This document shows positions 7,315-15,823 of a DNA stretch of 46,945 bases, one piece after another. Origin of the DNA: JAUASV01 sp047605685 (GTDB taxonomy: Bacteria; Actinomycetota; Actinomycetes; Actinomycetales; Microbacteriaceae); contig JASGFF010000012.1 of assembly GCA_047605685.1 (NCBI GenBank), positions 1 to 46,945 of the forward strand, given 5' to 3'. Position 1 is the stretch's first letter. Each line of letters begins with the position of its first letter. The position numbers and the translations under genes are program-made. Below the pieces are notes generated by a model. It had not been told where the DNA came from. It did no database searches and was given only the letters and a program-made list of their open reading frames with translations.

Positions 7315-8391
7315 TCAGGATGCGAGGGCGGCGAGCCGGGCCTCCTCGTCGGCGGCGATGCACGAGTCGATCACCGCACCGAGGGCGCCGTCCATCACCT
7401 GGTCGAGGTTGTACGCCTTGTAGCCGGTGCGGTGGTCGGCGATGCGGTTCTCGGGGAAGTTGTAGGTGCGGATGCGCTCCGAGCGGTCCATCCCGCGGAT
7501 CTGCGAGCGGCGGGCGTCGGAGGCCGCAGCGTCCAGCTCCTCCTGCTGCCGGGCCAGCAGCCGGGCCCGCAACACCCGCATCGCCGCCTCCCGGTTCTGG
7601 ATCTGGCTCTTCTCGTTCTGCATCGACACGACGATGCCGGTGGGCAGGTGGGTGATCCGCACGGCCGAGTCGGTGGTGTTCACGCTCTGCCCGCCCGGCC
7701 CGGAGGAGCGGAACACGTCCACCCGGATGTCGTTCGGGCTGATCTCGATCTCCTCCGGCTCGTCCACCTCCGGGAACACCAGCACGCCGGTCGTCGACGT
7801 GTGGATGCGGCCCTGGGACTCGGTCGCGGGCACCCGCTGCACCCGGTGCACGCCGCCCTCGTACTTCAGGTGCGCCCACACCCCGTCGGCCGGGTCGGTG
7901 ACGCCGGGCGCCTTGATGGCCAGCTGCACGTCCTTGTAGCCGCCGAGGTCGCTCTCGGTGCGATCGAGCAGCTCGGTCTTCCACCCCCGGGACTCGGCGT
8001 AGTGGATGTACATCCGCAGCAGGTCGGCGGCGAACAGCGCCGACTCCTCACCGCCCTCGCCGCCCTTGATCTCCATGATGACGTCGCGGCCGTCGTCGGG
8101 GTCGCGGGGGATGAGCAGCCGGCGCAGCCGCTCCTCGGCGGCGGCGAGCTGCTCCTGAAGCGCCGGGACCTCCGCGGCGAACGCCTCGTCCTCGGCCGCG
8201 AGCTCGCGCGCGGCCGCGAGGTCGGCGGCGAGCTGCGCGTGGGCCGCGTGGGCGGCGACGATCCGGGACAGCTCCGCGTAGCGACGGTTCGCCCTGCGGG
8301 CCCGCACCGGGTCGGCGTGCAGCGCCGGGTCGCCGAGCTGGCCGCCCAGCTCCTCGTGCTCCGCGATGAGCCCGGCGACGGACTCGAACAC
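7315..8391 (-). CDS. prfA: peptide chain release factor 1
   Basis: RF1 reads the UAA and UAG stop codons and triggers peptide release. The 358-residue length matches the family. The stop-recognition tripeptide PAT is at 188-190 (QRVPATESQGRIHTS) and the universal GGQ is at 233-235 (SSGPGGQSVNTTDSA). It starts three bases after the rho stop codon, so it is almost certainly cotranscribed with rho and followed by prmC. Confidence 0.97.
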   Translation of the reverse strand: MFESVAGLIAEHEELGGQLGDPALHADPVRARRANRRYAELSRIVAAHAAHAQLAADLAAARELAAEDEAFAAEVPALQEQLAAAEERLRRLLIPRDPDDGRDVIMEIKGGEGGEESALFAADLLRMYIHYAESRGWKTELLDRTESDLGGYKDVQLAIKAPGVTDPADGVWAHLKYEGGVHRVQRVPATESQGRIHTSTTGVLVFPEVDEPEEIEISPNDIRVDVFRSSGPGGQSVNTTDSAVRITHLPTGIVVSMQNEKSQIQNREAAMRVLRARLLARQQEELDAAASDARRSQIRGMDRSERIRTYNFPENRIADHRTGYKAYNLDQVMDGALGAVIDSCIAADEEARLAALAS

Positions 8392-8394
8392 GGG

Positions 8395-10371
8395 CTACTG
8401 CCTCTCGGCCGGCAGCGACCTCTGGACCGCGAACAGGAACTCGACGTTCGAGCCGGTCTCGGTGAGCTTGCCGAGCACGGTCTCGGCCGCCGCCTGGGTG
8501 TCGAGGCCGGCGAGGGCGCGGCGCAGCTTCCAGGTGGCGGCGACCTCGTCGGCACCGAGCAGCGTCTCCTCGCGGCGGGTGCCGGAGGCGGCCACGTCGA
8601 CGGCCGGGAAGATCCGCTTGTCGGCGAGCTGGCGGGAGAGCCGGAGCTCCGTGTTCCCGGTGCCCTTGAACTCCTCGAAGATCACCTCGTCGGTCGCGGA
8701 CCCGGTCTCGACGAGCGCCGTCGCGATGATGGTGAGCGAGCCGCCCTCCTCCACGTTGCGCGCGGCGCCGAAGAACCGCTTCGCCGGGTACAGCGCTGCC
8801 GGGTCGACACCGCCGGCGAGCACACGGCCGGATGCCGGCACCGTGACGTTGTAGGCCCGGCCGAGCCGGGTGATCGAGTCGAGCAGCACGACGACGTCGT
8901 GGCCGAGCTCGACGAGCCGCTTCGCCCGCTCGATCGCGAGCTCCGCGACGGTCGTGTGGTCCTCGGCCGGCCGGTCGAAGGTCGAGGCGATCACCTCGCC
9001 CTTGACCGTGCGCTGCATGTCGGTGACCTCCTCGGGGCGCTCGTCGACGAGCACGACCATGAGGTGCACCTCGGGGTTGTTCGCCGCGATCGAGCTCGCG
9101 ATCGCCCGCAGCGCGAGCGTCTTGCCGGCCCTGGGCGGCGAGACGATGAGACCGCGCTGGCCCTTGCCGATCGGCGCGACGAGGTCGATGACGCGCGGGG
9201 TGAGCGTCTCGGCATCCGTCTCGAGGCGCAGCCGCTCGCTCGGATACAGCGGGGTGAGCGCCGCGAACTCCACACGCTCCGCGCTCTGCTCCACCGTCAG
9301 GCCGTTCACCGAGTCGATCCTGACGATCGCGTTGTACTTCTGCCGGCCCTGCTGCTCGCCCTCGCGCGGCTGGCGCACGTAGCCGACGACCGCGTCGCCC
9401 TTGCGCAGGCTGTACTTCTTCACCTGGCCGAGCGAGACGTAGACGTCGTTGCCGCCGGGCAGGTAGCCGCTCGTGCGCACGAAGGCGTAGTTCTCGAGCA
9501 CGTCGAGGATGCCGGCGACCGGGATGAGCACGTCGTCGTCGCCGACCTCCGGCTCGAAGTCGTCGTTCGCGGGACCGCGGCCGCGCTTGCGGTCCCGGTA
9601 GCGGCCCCGGCCGCCGCGCTCGCCGGCCTCGCCCTGCTCGGCGCCCTGGCCCTGCTGAACGTTCTGGCCCTGACCGTTGCCCTGGTTGTTCTGGCCCTGG
9701 CCGTTCTGGCCCTGCTGACCGCCCTGGCCCTGGCCATTGCCCTGCTGACCGCCCTGGCCGTTGCCCTGGCCCTGCTGACCGCCCTGGCCGCCGCCGCGGC
9801 GGTTGCGGTTGCGGTTGCGGCCCTGGCCCGGTTCGCGCTGGCCGCCCTCGCCGCGCTGGCCGCCGTCGCCGTCCGCGATCGGGGCGACCCCGTCGAGGAG
9901 GGCGTCGATGGCGCCGCTGGCCGTCTGGGCGGCCGAGACGCGCGGGGCGCCCTGCTCGGCGGCGCTTGCCGCCTGGGCGACGAGGTCCTCGACCGCCGCG
10001 GCGGCCGCGGCACGGGCCTCCGCGTCGCCCATCGAGGCGCGGCGCGAGCCACGACGCCGGGCCGGCGCGGGCAGGTCGAGCGGGTCGTCGACGGCGGCGG
10101 CCTCGTCCGCGGCCGGATCCTGCAGCGCGGGCTCGATCGAACCGGGCTCGATCGAACCGGGCTCGATCGGCTCCGGCTGCGGCTGCACGACGAGCCGGCC
10201 CTCGGAGTCGGCCTGCCTCGCCTCGGTGATGGCGTCCACGAGTTCTCCCTTGCGAAGCTTGGATGCGCCGACGATGCCGAGCTCCGCGGCGAGCTTGACC
10301 AGCTCGGGGATGCGGAGGGCCTTCAGGTCGGCGGGGTCGTCCGCGTTCGCGCGGACATCGACGTCGGTCAC
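8395..10371 (-). CDS. rho: transcription termination factor Rho, with a long disordered insertion
   Basis: Rho is an RNA-dependent ATPase helicase that ends transcription. The 658-residue protein has the Rho_N helical domain (about 15-55) and a Gly/Gln/Asn/Arg-rich low-complexity region at about 165-265, typical of high-GC actinobacterial Rho. The cold-shock RNA-binding domain (about 283-355) and Walker A PPRAGKT (412-418) follow. A short EPGSI repeat near residue 70-80 comes from 15-bp tandem units. The start is GTG at 10371. About 180 nt upstream hold no gene and presumably contain the promoter/leader. Confidence 0.96.
   Translation of the reverse strand: MTDVDVRANADDPADLKALRIPELVKLAAELGIVGASKLRKGELVDAITEARQADSEGRLVVQPQPEPIEPGSIEPGSIEPALQDPAADEAAAVDDPLDLPAPARRRGSRRASMGDAEARAAAAAAVEDLVAQAASAAEQGAPRVSAAQTASGAIDALLDGVAPIADGDGGQRGEGGQREPGQGRNRNRNRRGGGQGGQQGQGNGQGGQQGNGQGQGGQQGQNGQGQNNQGNGQGQNVQQGQGAEQGEAGERGGRGRYRDRKRGRGPANDDFEPEVGDDDVLIPVAGILDVLENYAFVRTSGYLPGGNDVYVSLGQVKKYSLRKGDAVVGYVRQPREGEQQGRQKYNAIVRIDSVNGLTVEQSAERVEFAALTPLYPSERLRLETDAETLTPRVIDLVAPIGKGQRGLIVSPPRAGKTLALRAIASSIAANNPEVHLMVVLVDERPEEVTDMQRTVKGEVIASTFDRPAEDHTTVAELAIERAKRLVELGHDVVVLLDSITRLGRAYNVTVPASGRVLAGGVDPAALYPAKRFFGAARNVEEGGSLTIIATALVETGSATDEVIFEEFKGTGNTELRLSRQLADKRIFPAVDVAASGTRREETLLGADEVAATWKLRRALAGLDTQAAAETVLGKLTETGSNVEFLFAVQRSLPAERQ
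10131..10170. repeat. 15-bp tandem repeat inside rho
   Basis: Two full copies (10131-10145 and 10146-10160) and a partial third of a 15-bp unit encode the repeated EPGSI pentapeptide in the N-terminal linker of Rho. It is in frame and lies in a region expected to be disordered. Confidence 0.85.
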
Positions 10372-10552
10372 GGTGCTGGGGTTCCTTCCCCCGCTCGACG
10401 GCCGCGCACTCGGCGAATGGGCGACCCGGCGGAGAGATGGCCGCCGGTTGCCGCGCGCCGAGGCGCCCGGGGCGGGCGCGGCGCGCGATGCGGTCGACGG
10501 CCGATAGAGATGGAGATGAGCGACCCGGGAAGCGTGACGGGCTTGTCGCGTG

Positions 10553-11512
10553 TCAGACTTCCACCGGGCGCACAGTCACTGTAGCACCACGGAAGTCGAC
10601 GGCCAGCATGAGCGCCTGCCACGGCGTGGCCGACTCGCTCTCGACGAGCTCGACGGCCAGCTGCCGCTCCGCGGGATCGCTCGCGAGCACGAGCACACTC
10701 GGCCCGGCGCCCGAGAGCACCGCGGCGAGGCCGTGCCCGCGCAGCAGCCGGATCAGCGCATCCGTGTCGACCATCGCGCTCGCCCGGTAGCTCTGGTGCA
10801 GCCGGTCCTCGGTGGCGGCCAGCAGCAGCTCCGGGCTCTGGGTGAGCGCCGCGACGAGCAGCGCCGAGCGGGACACGTTGAAGATCGCGTCCTCGTGTGG
10901 CACCGACTCCGGGCTCAGCGAGCGGGCGAGCTTCGTGGACATCGTCGCCGCCGGCACGAGCACGAGCGGCGACACGCCCCGGTGCACGATGAGCTTCTTC
11001 GCCGCCGGGCCCTCCGGGGTCATCCAGGCGATCGTCAGCCCGCCGAAGAGCGCCGGGGCGACGTTGTCGGGATGCCCCTCCAGCTCGGTCGCGACGGCGA
11101 GCAGCCCCTCGGCGTCGATGTCGACGACACCCTCGAGCAGCCCCTTGGCGGCCATGACGCCCGCAACGATCGCGGCGCCCGAGGAGCCGAGGCCGCGACC
11201 GTGCGGGATGGCGTTGCGGGCGACGAGGTCGAGGCCCGGCACCGGCTGCCCGCAGGCGGCGAACGTCGCGGCGATGGAGCGCACCACGAGGTTCGACTCG
11301 TCGACCTCCACGCTGCCCTCGCCGACACCGTGCACCTCGACGTGCGCGCCGGGCTCGGCGCGCACCGTCACCTCGAGCTCGTCGTAGAGGGCGAGCGCGA
11401 GGCCGAGGGTGTCGAGCCCGGGGCCGAGGTTTGCCGTCGTCGCGGGCACCTTGACCGCGACCGAGAGCCCCACCGGGAGCGCCCCGGCCGCACCCGGGCC
11501 GGGCCGGCTCAT
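10553..11512 (-). CDS. thrB: homoserine kinase
   Basis: It phosphorylates homoserine to O-phosphohomoserine for threonine synthesis. It is a GHMP-family kinase of 319 residues with N-terminal VKVPATTANLGPGLDTLGLAL and the ATP-binding loop PHGRGLGSSGAA. The start at 11510-11512 (MSRPGPG) was chosen because its ATG overlaps the thrC stop as ATGA. A longer in-frame reading to 11602 would run deep into thrC and adds only Arg-rich residues. Confidence 0.95.
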   Translation of the reverse strand: MSRPGPGAAGALPVGLSVAVKVPATTANLGPGLDTLGLALALYDELEVTVRAEPGAHVEVHGVGEGSVEVDESNLVVRSIAATFAACGQPVPGLDLVARNAIPHGRGLGSSGAAIVAGVMAAKGLLEGVVDIDAEGLLAVATELEGHPDNVAPALFGGLTIAWMTPEGPAAKKLIVHRGVSPLVLVPAATMSTKLARSLSPESVPHEDAIFNVSRSALLVAALTQSPELLLAATEDRLHQSYRASAMVDTDALIRLLRGHGLAAVLSGAGPSVLVLASDPAERQLAVELVESESATPWQALMLAVDFRGATVTVRPVEV

Positions 11513-12579
11513 CCCAGGCCCAGCACGCCCGCGATCGCGGGCGCGTCGACCGGCACGCTCGTGGGCGTCACCTCGGAGCCGTCGGCGGAGCGGAGCGCCC
11601 ACTGCGGGTCCTTGAGGCCGTGGCCGGTGACCGTGATCACGACGGTGGCGCCGGCCGGGATCGCCCCGGCGTCCGAGCGCTCCAGCAGGCCCGCGACGCC
11701 GATGGCGCTCGCCGGCTCGACGAAGACGCCGACCTCGGCGGAGAGGATGCGGTGCGCGGCCAGGATCGCCGTGTCGTCGATCGCACCGAAATGGCCGTCG
11801 CTGTCATCGCGGGCGGCGATGGCGAGCTGCCAGGACGCCGGGTTGCCGATGCGGATGGCGCTCGCGATCGTCTCCGGGTGCCGGACCACCTCGCCCGTGA
11901 CGATCGGCGCGGAGCCCGCCGCCTGGAAGCCGAACATCCGCGGCAGCCGGGTGCTGCGGCCGGCCGCGAGGTCCTCGCGGTAGCCGCGGTGGTAGGCGGT
12001 GTAGTTGCCGGCGTTGCCGACCGGCAGCAGGTGGAAGTCGGGGGCGTCGCCGAGCACGTCGACGACCTCGAAGGCGCCGGTCTTCTGGCCCTCGATGCGG
12101 TCGTTGTTCACGGAGTTGACCAGGTGCACCGGGTAGTTCGCGGCGAGCTCGCGGGCGATGTCGAGGCAGTCGTCGAAGTTGCCCTGCACCTGCAGCAGCT
12201 GCGCGTCGTGGGCGATCGCCTGACTGAGCTTGCTAAGGGCGATCTTGCCCTCCGGCACGAGCACCGCGGCGGTGATGCCGGCGTGGCTGGCGTAGGCGGC
12301 GGCGGACGCCGAGGTGTTGCCGGTGGAGGCGCAGATGACGGCCTTCGCGCCGTGCTCGAGCGCCTTCGAGATCGCCATCGTCATGCCGCGGTCCTTGAAG
12401 GAGCCGGTCGGGTTCATCCCCTCGAACTTGACGAAGACCCGCGCCCCGGTGCGCTCGGAGAGCGCGCGGGCGGGGATGAGCGGGGTGCCGCCCTCGCCGA
12501 GGGTGACGATCGGGGTCGCCTCGGTCACGTCGAGACGGTCGCGATACTCGTGGAGGACTCCACGCCATTGGTGCGCCAT
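11509..12579 (-). CDS. thrC: threonine synthase
   Basis: This PLP enzyme converts O-phosphohomoserine to threonine. The 356-residue product has the short form typical of actinobacteria. The PLP lysine is K62 in MNPTGSFKDRGM, followed by ASTGNTSASAAAYASHAG, and the phosphate-binding PVGNAGNYTAY is in the middle. It lies between hom and thrB in the threonine operon. Confidence 0.96.
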   Translation of the reverse strand: MAHQWRGVLHEYRDRLDVTEATPIVTLGEGGTPLIPARALSERTGARVFVKFEGMNPTGSFKDRGMTMAISKALEHGAKAVICASTGNTSASAAAYASHAGITAAVLVPEGKIALSKLSQAIAHDAQLLQVQGNFDDCLDIARELAANYPVHLVNSVNNDRIEGQKTGAFEVVDVLGDAPDFHLLPVGNAGNYTAYHRGYREDLAAGRSTRLPRMFGFQAAGSAPIVTGEVVRHPETIASAIRIGNPASWQLAIAARDDSDGHFGAIDDTAILAAHRILSAEVGVFVEPASAIGVAGLLERSDAGAIPAGATVVITVTGHGLKDPQWALRSADGSEVTPTSVPVDAPAIAGVLGLG

Positions 12580-12591
12580 GTGCGGCTCTTT

Positions 12592-12621
12592 CTTGGTCTG
12601 CTTCGGCTTGGTCTGCTTCGG
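12592..12621. repeat. 15-bp tandem duplication between hom and thrC
   Basis: The 15-bp unit CTTGGTCTGCTTCGG occurs twice head to tail (12592-12606 and 12607-12621) in the 51-bp spacer before the thrC start. No function is evident. Confidence 0.9.
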
Positions 12622-12630
12622 CCGGGTCGA

Positions 12631-13956
12631 TCAGTCCGCTTCGATCACCCGGAGCACGGACTCGACGGATGCCACCACCGGGCTCGACGCGAGCGCCTCG
12701 ACGGTCGCGGAGAGGGCGGCCTCGGTGGCCGCGTGGGTGACGATCACCAGGGTAGCGCTCGGGGCGTCGGCATCCGTCGCCGGGGTCTGCAGAACCTGCT
12801 CCACCGAGACGTCGCGCTCGCTGAACTCGGTCGCGATGGTCGCGAGCACGCCCGGCTGGTCGGTGACCTTCAGGGTGATCTGGTAGCGGGTGACGACGCT
12901 CGACATCGGCACGACGGCGAGGTCCGCGTGCGTCGACTCCGCGACGCCCGGACCGCCGACGACGTGCCGGCGGGCGGCCGAGACCAGGTCGCCGAGCACG
13001 CTCGAGGCCGTCTGCGGCCCGCCCGCGCCGGCACCGTAGAACATCAGCGGCCCGGCGGCCTCCGCCTCGACGAAGACGGCGTTGTTGGCGCCGTGCACGC
13101 TCGCGAGCGGGTGCGACAGCGGCACGAGGGCCGGGTGGACGCGCGCGCTGATGCCGCTGCCCGTCTCCGGCCGCCCCGGCACCGTGTCGACGCGCTCGCA
13201 GATCGCGAGCAGCTTGACGACGTAGCCGGCGGCGCGCGCCGAGCGCACCTGGTCGAGGGTGACTCCGGCGATGCCCTCGCGGTGCACGGCCTCGAGCGGC
13301 ACGGCCGTGTGGAAGGCGAGGCTCGCGAGGATCGTCGCCTTCTGCGCGGCGTCGTAGCCCTCGACGTCCGCGGTGGGATCGGCCTCCGCGTAGCCGTGGC
13401 GCTGCGCCTCGGCGAGCACCGTCTCGAGCCCCTCGCCGTCGCGGTCCATTTTGTCGAGGATGTAGTTCGTGGTGCCGTTGACGATGCCGAGGATGCGGGT
13501 CACCCGGTCCCCCGCGAGGCTCTCGCGCAGCGGCCGGATGATGGGGATGGCGCCCGCGACGGCCGCCTCGTAGTACAGCTGCGCGCCCACCTGCTCGGCG
13601 GCGGCGAACAGCTCGGGGCCGTGGGTGGCCAGCAGCGCCTTGTTCGCCGTGATCACGTCGGCGCCGCTGTTGAGCGCCTCGAGGATGTACTCGCGCGCCG
13701 GCTCGAGACCGCCCATGAGCTCGACCACGATGTCGGCGCCGTGGATGAGCGAGAGCGCGTCGGTGCTGAGCAGATCGGCCGGGATCGCCGGGCTGCGCGG
13801 CGCCTGCGGGTCGCGCACGGCGACGCCGATGAGCTCGATGCCGGCACCGGCGCGGCTGGCGAGCTCGGCGCCGTTCTCGAGCAGCAGGTGCGCGACGCTC
13901 GCGCCGACGACGCCGCCGCCTAGGAGTGCAATCTTCAGGTTGCGGTACTCGATCAT
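12631..13956 (-). CDS. hom: homoserine dehydrogenase
   Basis: It reduces aspartate semialdehyde to homoserine, the branch point to threonine and methionine. The 441-residue product has an N-terminal NAD(P)-binding motif (IALLGGGVVGASVA, residues about 9-22), then GIVNGTTNYIL and the substrate-site block EADPTADVEGYDAAQKATIL. A C-terminal ACT domain (from about residue 365, VTDQPGVLATIATEFSERDV) is expected to sense threonine. The start at 13954-13956 (MIEYRNLKIALL) has AGGAGGGG just upstream. The first 27 nt recur twice more upstream within a tandem duplication, so the ATG is the third start-like site after lysA. Confidence 0.95.
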   Translation of the reverse strand: MIEYRNLKIALLGGGVVGASVAHLLLENGAELASRAGAGIELIGVAVRDPQAPRSPAIPADLLSTDALSLIHGADIVVELMGGLEPAREYILEALNSGADVITANKALLATHGPELFAAAEQVGAQLYYEAAVAGAIPIIRPLRESLAGDRVTRILGIVNGTTNYILDKMDRDGEGLETVLAEAQRHGYAEADPTADVEGYDAAQKATILASLAFHTAVPLEAVHREGIAGVTLDQVRSARAAGYVVKLLAICERVDTVPGRPETGSGISARVHPALVPLSHPLASVHGANNAVFVEAEAAGPLMFYGAGAGGPQTASSVLGDLVSAARRHVVGGPGVAESTHADLAVVPMSSVVTRYQITLKVTDQPGVLATIATEFSERDVSVEQVLQTPATDADAPSATLVIVTHAATEAALSATVEALASSPVVASVESVLRVIEAD

Positions 13957-14187
13957 CGGACCCCTCCTCCGATGCCCGATACGGGCATCGGCGCTGGCGT
14001 CGCGGCGGAGGCCAGAAATGGCCTCCGCTCCCAGCTCCAGCGCGCAATCTTCAGGTTGCGGTACTCGATCATCGGACCCCTCCTCCGATGCCCGATACGG
14101 GCATCGGCGCTGGCGTCGCGGCGGAGGCCAGAAATGGCCTCCGCTCCCAGCTCCAGCGCGCAATCTTCAGGTTGCGGTACTCGATCA
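13928..14187. repeat. 116-bp tandem duplication spanning the lysA-hom junction (2.2 copies)
   Basis: Copy 1 is 13928-14043, copy 2 is 14044-14159, and a partial third copy of 28 bp is 14160-14187; no differences were seen between copies. Each full unit, read on the minus strand, holds the first 27-28 nt of hom and two strong hairpins, followed by a purine-rich ribosome binding site and an ATG. One hairpin has a 10-bp stem with a UUUC loop (14005-14028; 14121-14144). The other has a 10-bp stem with a UAU loop (13969-13991; 14085-14107). The unit length is not a multiple of three, so it creates separate mini-ORFs and not an extended hom protein. Confidence 0.97.
13953..14072 (-). CDS. second hom-leader mini-ORF (39 residues, hypothetical)
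   Basis: It begins ATG ATC GAG like hom itself, reads MIEYRNLKIARWSWERRPFL and ends GIGGGVR. Its TGA overlaps the hom ATG as ATGA. The first ten residues copy the hom N-terminus and the rest derives from the hairpin-bearing segment. A purine-rich AGGAGGGG lies upstream of its ATG. It may be translated and couple ribosomes to hom, or it may be a by-product of the duplication. It resembles no known family. Confidence 0.35.
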   Translation of the reverse strand: MIEYRNLKIARWSWERRPFLASAATPAPMPVSGIGGGVR

Positions 14188-14188
14188 C
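14069..14188 (-). CDS. first hom-leader mini-ORF (39 residues, hypothetical)
   Basis: It is identical in sequence to the next mini-ORF except that it starts with GTG (14186-14188). That GTG overlaps the lysA stop as GTGA and has AAGGAG four bases upstream. Its TGA overlaps the ATG of the second mini-ORF. The GTGA overlap and good ribosome binding site suggest this was the original hom start before the 116-bp unit was inserted and duplicated. Confidence 0.35.
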   Translation of the reverse strand: MIEYRNLKIARWSWERRPFLASAATPAPMPVSGIGGGVR

Positions 14189-15651
14189 GCATCTCCTTCG
14201 AGAATCACGTCGCGGGCGAGGATGTCCTCCTCGGTCTCGCCGCGCACGATGAGGCGCGCCTCGCCGTCCCGCACGGCGACGACCGGCGGGCGCCCCAGGT
14301 GGTTGTAGTTGCTCGCGAGCGACCAGCAGTAGGCGCCGGTGGCGGGGACGGCGACGAGGTCGCCCGGCCGCACGTCGCCGGGCAGGTAGTCGGCGTGCAC
14401 GAGCACGTCGCCGGACTCGCAGTGCTTGCCCGCCAGGCGCACGAGCGCGGGCGCGGCGTCCGAGACCCGGCTCGCGATCCGGACCGAGTAGTCGGCGCCG
14501 TAGAGCGCCGGCCGGGCGTTGTCGCTCATGCCGCCGTCGACGGAGACGTACTTGCGCACGTGCTCACCGCCGTCGTCGCCGCGCACGAGCACGTCCTTGA
14601 TCGTGCCGACCTCGTAGAGCGTCACGCCCGCGGGCCCGATGACGGCCCGGCCCGGCTCGACGGCGACGGCGGGCACCGGCACGCCGTGCTCCCGCGCCGC
14701 CGCGGCGACCACCTCGGCGATCCGGCGCGCCGCGACCCCGATCGCGAGCGGCCGGTCGGCGCTCGTGTAGGCGATGCCGAAGCCGCCGCCGAGGTTCAGC
14801 TCGGGCACCGGGCCCGCGACGAGCAGCCGCGCGTGCACCGCCATGAGCCGCCGGGCGGCCTCCTCGAAGCCCTCCGGCTCGAAGATCTGCGAGCCGATGT
14901 GCGAGTGCAGCCCGATGAAGCGCAGTCCGGCCTGGGCGCGGATGAGCGCGACGGCGTCCTCGGCATCCGCGAGCGGGATGCCGAACTTCTGGTCCTCGCG
15001 GGCGGTGGCCAGGTACTCGTGGGTGTGCGCGTGCACGCCGGAGTTGATGCGCAGCCGCACCGGCTGCACCCGGCCGTGGCGGGCGGCGGCCTCGGCCACC
15101 CGGCCGATCTCGACGACCGAGTCGATCACGATCGCGCCGACGCCGATGCCGACGGCACGGTCGATCTCGGCGAGGCTCTTGTTGTTGCCGTGCAGGCCCA
15201 GCCGGGCGGGCTCGGCGCCGGCGGCGAGGGCGACGGCGAGCTCGCCGCCGCTGCACACGTCGACCGACAGGCCCGCCTCGAGCATCCAGCGCACCGCCTG
15301 GGTCGACAGGAACGCCTTGCCGGCGTAGTACACGGTCGCGCTCGAGCCGACCCGGGCGAGCTCGCCGTCGAAGGCGGCGCGGACGGCGGCGGCGCGGGAG
15401 CGGGCATCCGCCTCGTCGAGGACGTACAGCGGCGTGCCGAAGCGCTCGGCGAGGGCGGTGGCGGCGACACCGCCGATCGTGACCCGGCCGGTGTCGTCGC
15501 GCACGGCGCTCCCCGGCCACACCCGGGCGTCCAGGGCGTTCGCGTCCGCCGGCTCGAGCAGCCAGCCGGGTGCGAGCGGATTGCCGCCGGCCGGGTCGGC
15601 GGTGCCCGGGCCGCCGTCGGCCGGGCCGGACGCGAGCGGACGGGATGACAC
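14185..15651 (-). CDS. lysA: diaminopimelate decarboxylase
   Basis: It makes lysine from meso-diaminopimelate. It is a fold-type III PLP enzyme of 488 residues: PLP lysine K112 in YYAGKAFLS, then GLHGNNKS, GLHSHIGSQIF, LNLGGGFGIAY, the active-site Cys in GKHCESGDVL and the C-terminal GAYCWSLASNYNHLGRPP. The first 35 or so residues are low complexity and may be partly untranslated. Its stop is the entry to the hom leader duplication. Downstream order lysA-hom-thrC-thrB makes one aspartate-family operon. Confidence 0.95.
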   Translation of the reverse strand: MSSRPLASGPADGGPGTADPAGGNPLAPGWLLEPADANALDARVWPGSAVRDDTGRVTIGGVAATALAERFGTPLYVLDEADARSRAAAVRAAFDGELARVGSSATVYYAGKAFLSTQAVRWMLEAGLSVDVCSGGELAVALAAGAEPARLGLHGNNKSLAEIDRAVGIGVGAIVIDSVVEIGRVAEAAARHGRVQPVRLRINSGVHAHTHEYLATAREDQKFGIPLADAEDAVALIRAQAGLRFIGLHSHIGSQIFEPEGFEEAARRLMAVHARLLVAGPVPELNLGGGFGIAYTSADRPLAIGVAARRIAEVVAAAAREHGVPVPAVAVEPGRAVIGPAGVTLYEVGTIKDVLVRGDDGGEHVRKYVSVDGGMSDNARPALYGADYSVRIASRVSDAAPALVRLAGKHCESGDVLVHADYLPGDVRPGDLVAVPATGAYCWSLASNYNHLGRPPVVAVRDGEARLIVRGETEEDILARDVILEGDA

Positions 15652-15823
15652 GGCGGGAGACCTCTGCTGCTCGGCTTCGATGCGCGCCCGCCGGTGGCGC
15701 GGACGGCATGCACAGTGTAGTCGGCGGGCCGGCCGCCACCGCGCGACCGAGCTGTCTGCCCCCCGGACTCGGGATGGGAAAGGAATCCTCGTCCGGCCAG
15801 AATGGCCCCATCAGGACGAGGAC

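Noticed and set aside
9640..9790. CCCTGGCC-type repeats considered as a regulatory repeat array
   Set aside because: They are the codons of the Gln/Gly/Asn-rich linker of Rho, a known feature of actinobacterial Rho.
10372..10552. Possible small gene in the 181-bp gap upstream of rho
   Set aside because: No frame with a ribosome binding site and a protein-like composition was found; it is more likely the rho promoter and leader.
7432..10584. 1050-codon plus-strand ORF opposite prfA and rho
   Set aside because: It is a mirror of two well-identified genes; its low-complexity stretches come from the complement of the Rho Gly/Gln/Asn linker.
13953..14163. Hom as a longer protein starting upstream at 14163
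   Set aside because: The extra residues come from the hairpin repeat read in another frame, while ATG 13956 has an ideal ribosome binding site and a normal Hom N-terminus.
14069..14188. Classical threonine/methionine attenuator peptide in the hom leader
   Set aside because: The 39-residue leader has only one Thr and two Met and no run of regulatory codons, and neither hairpin is followed by a T tract.
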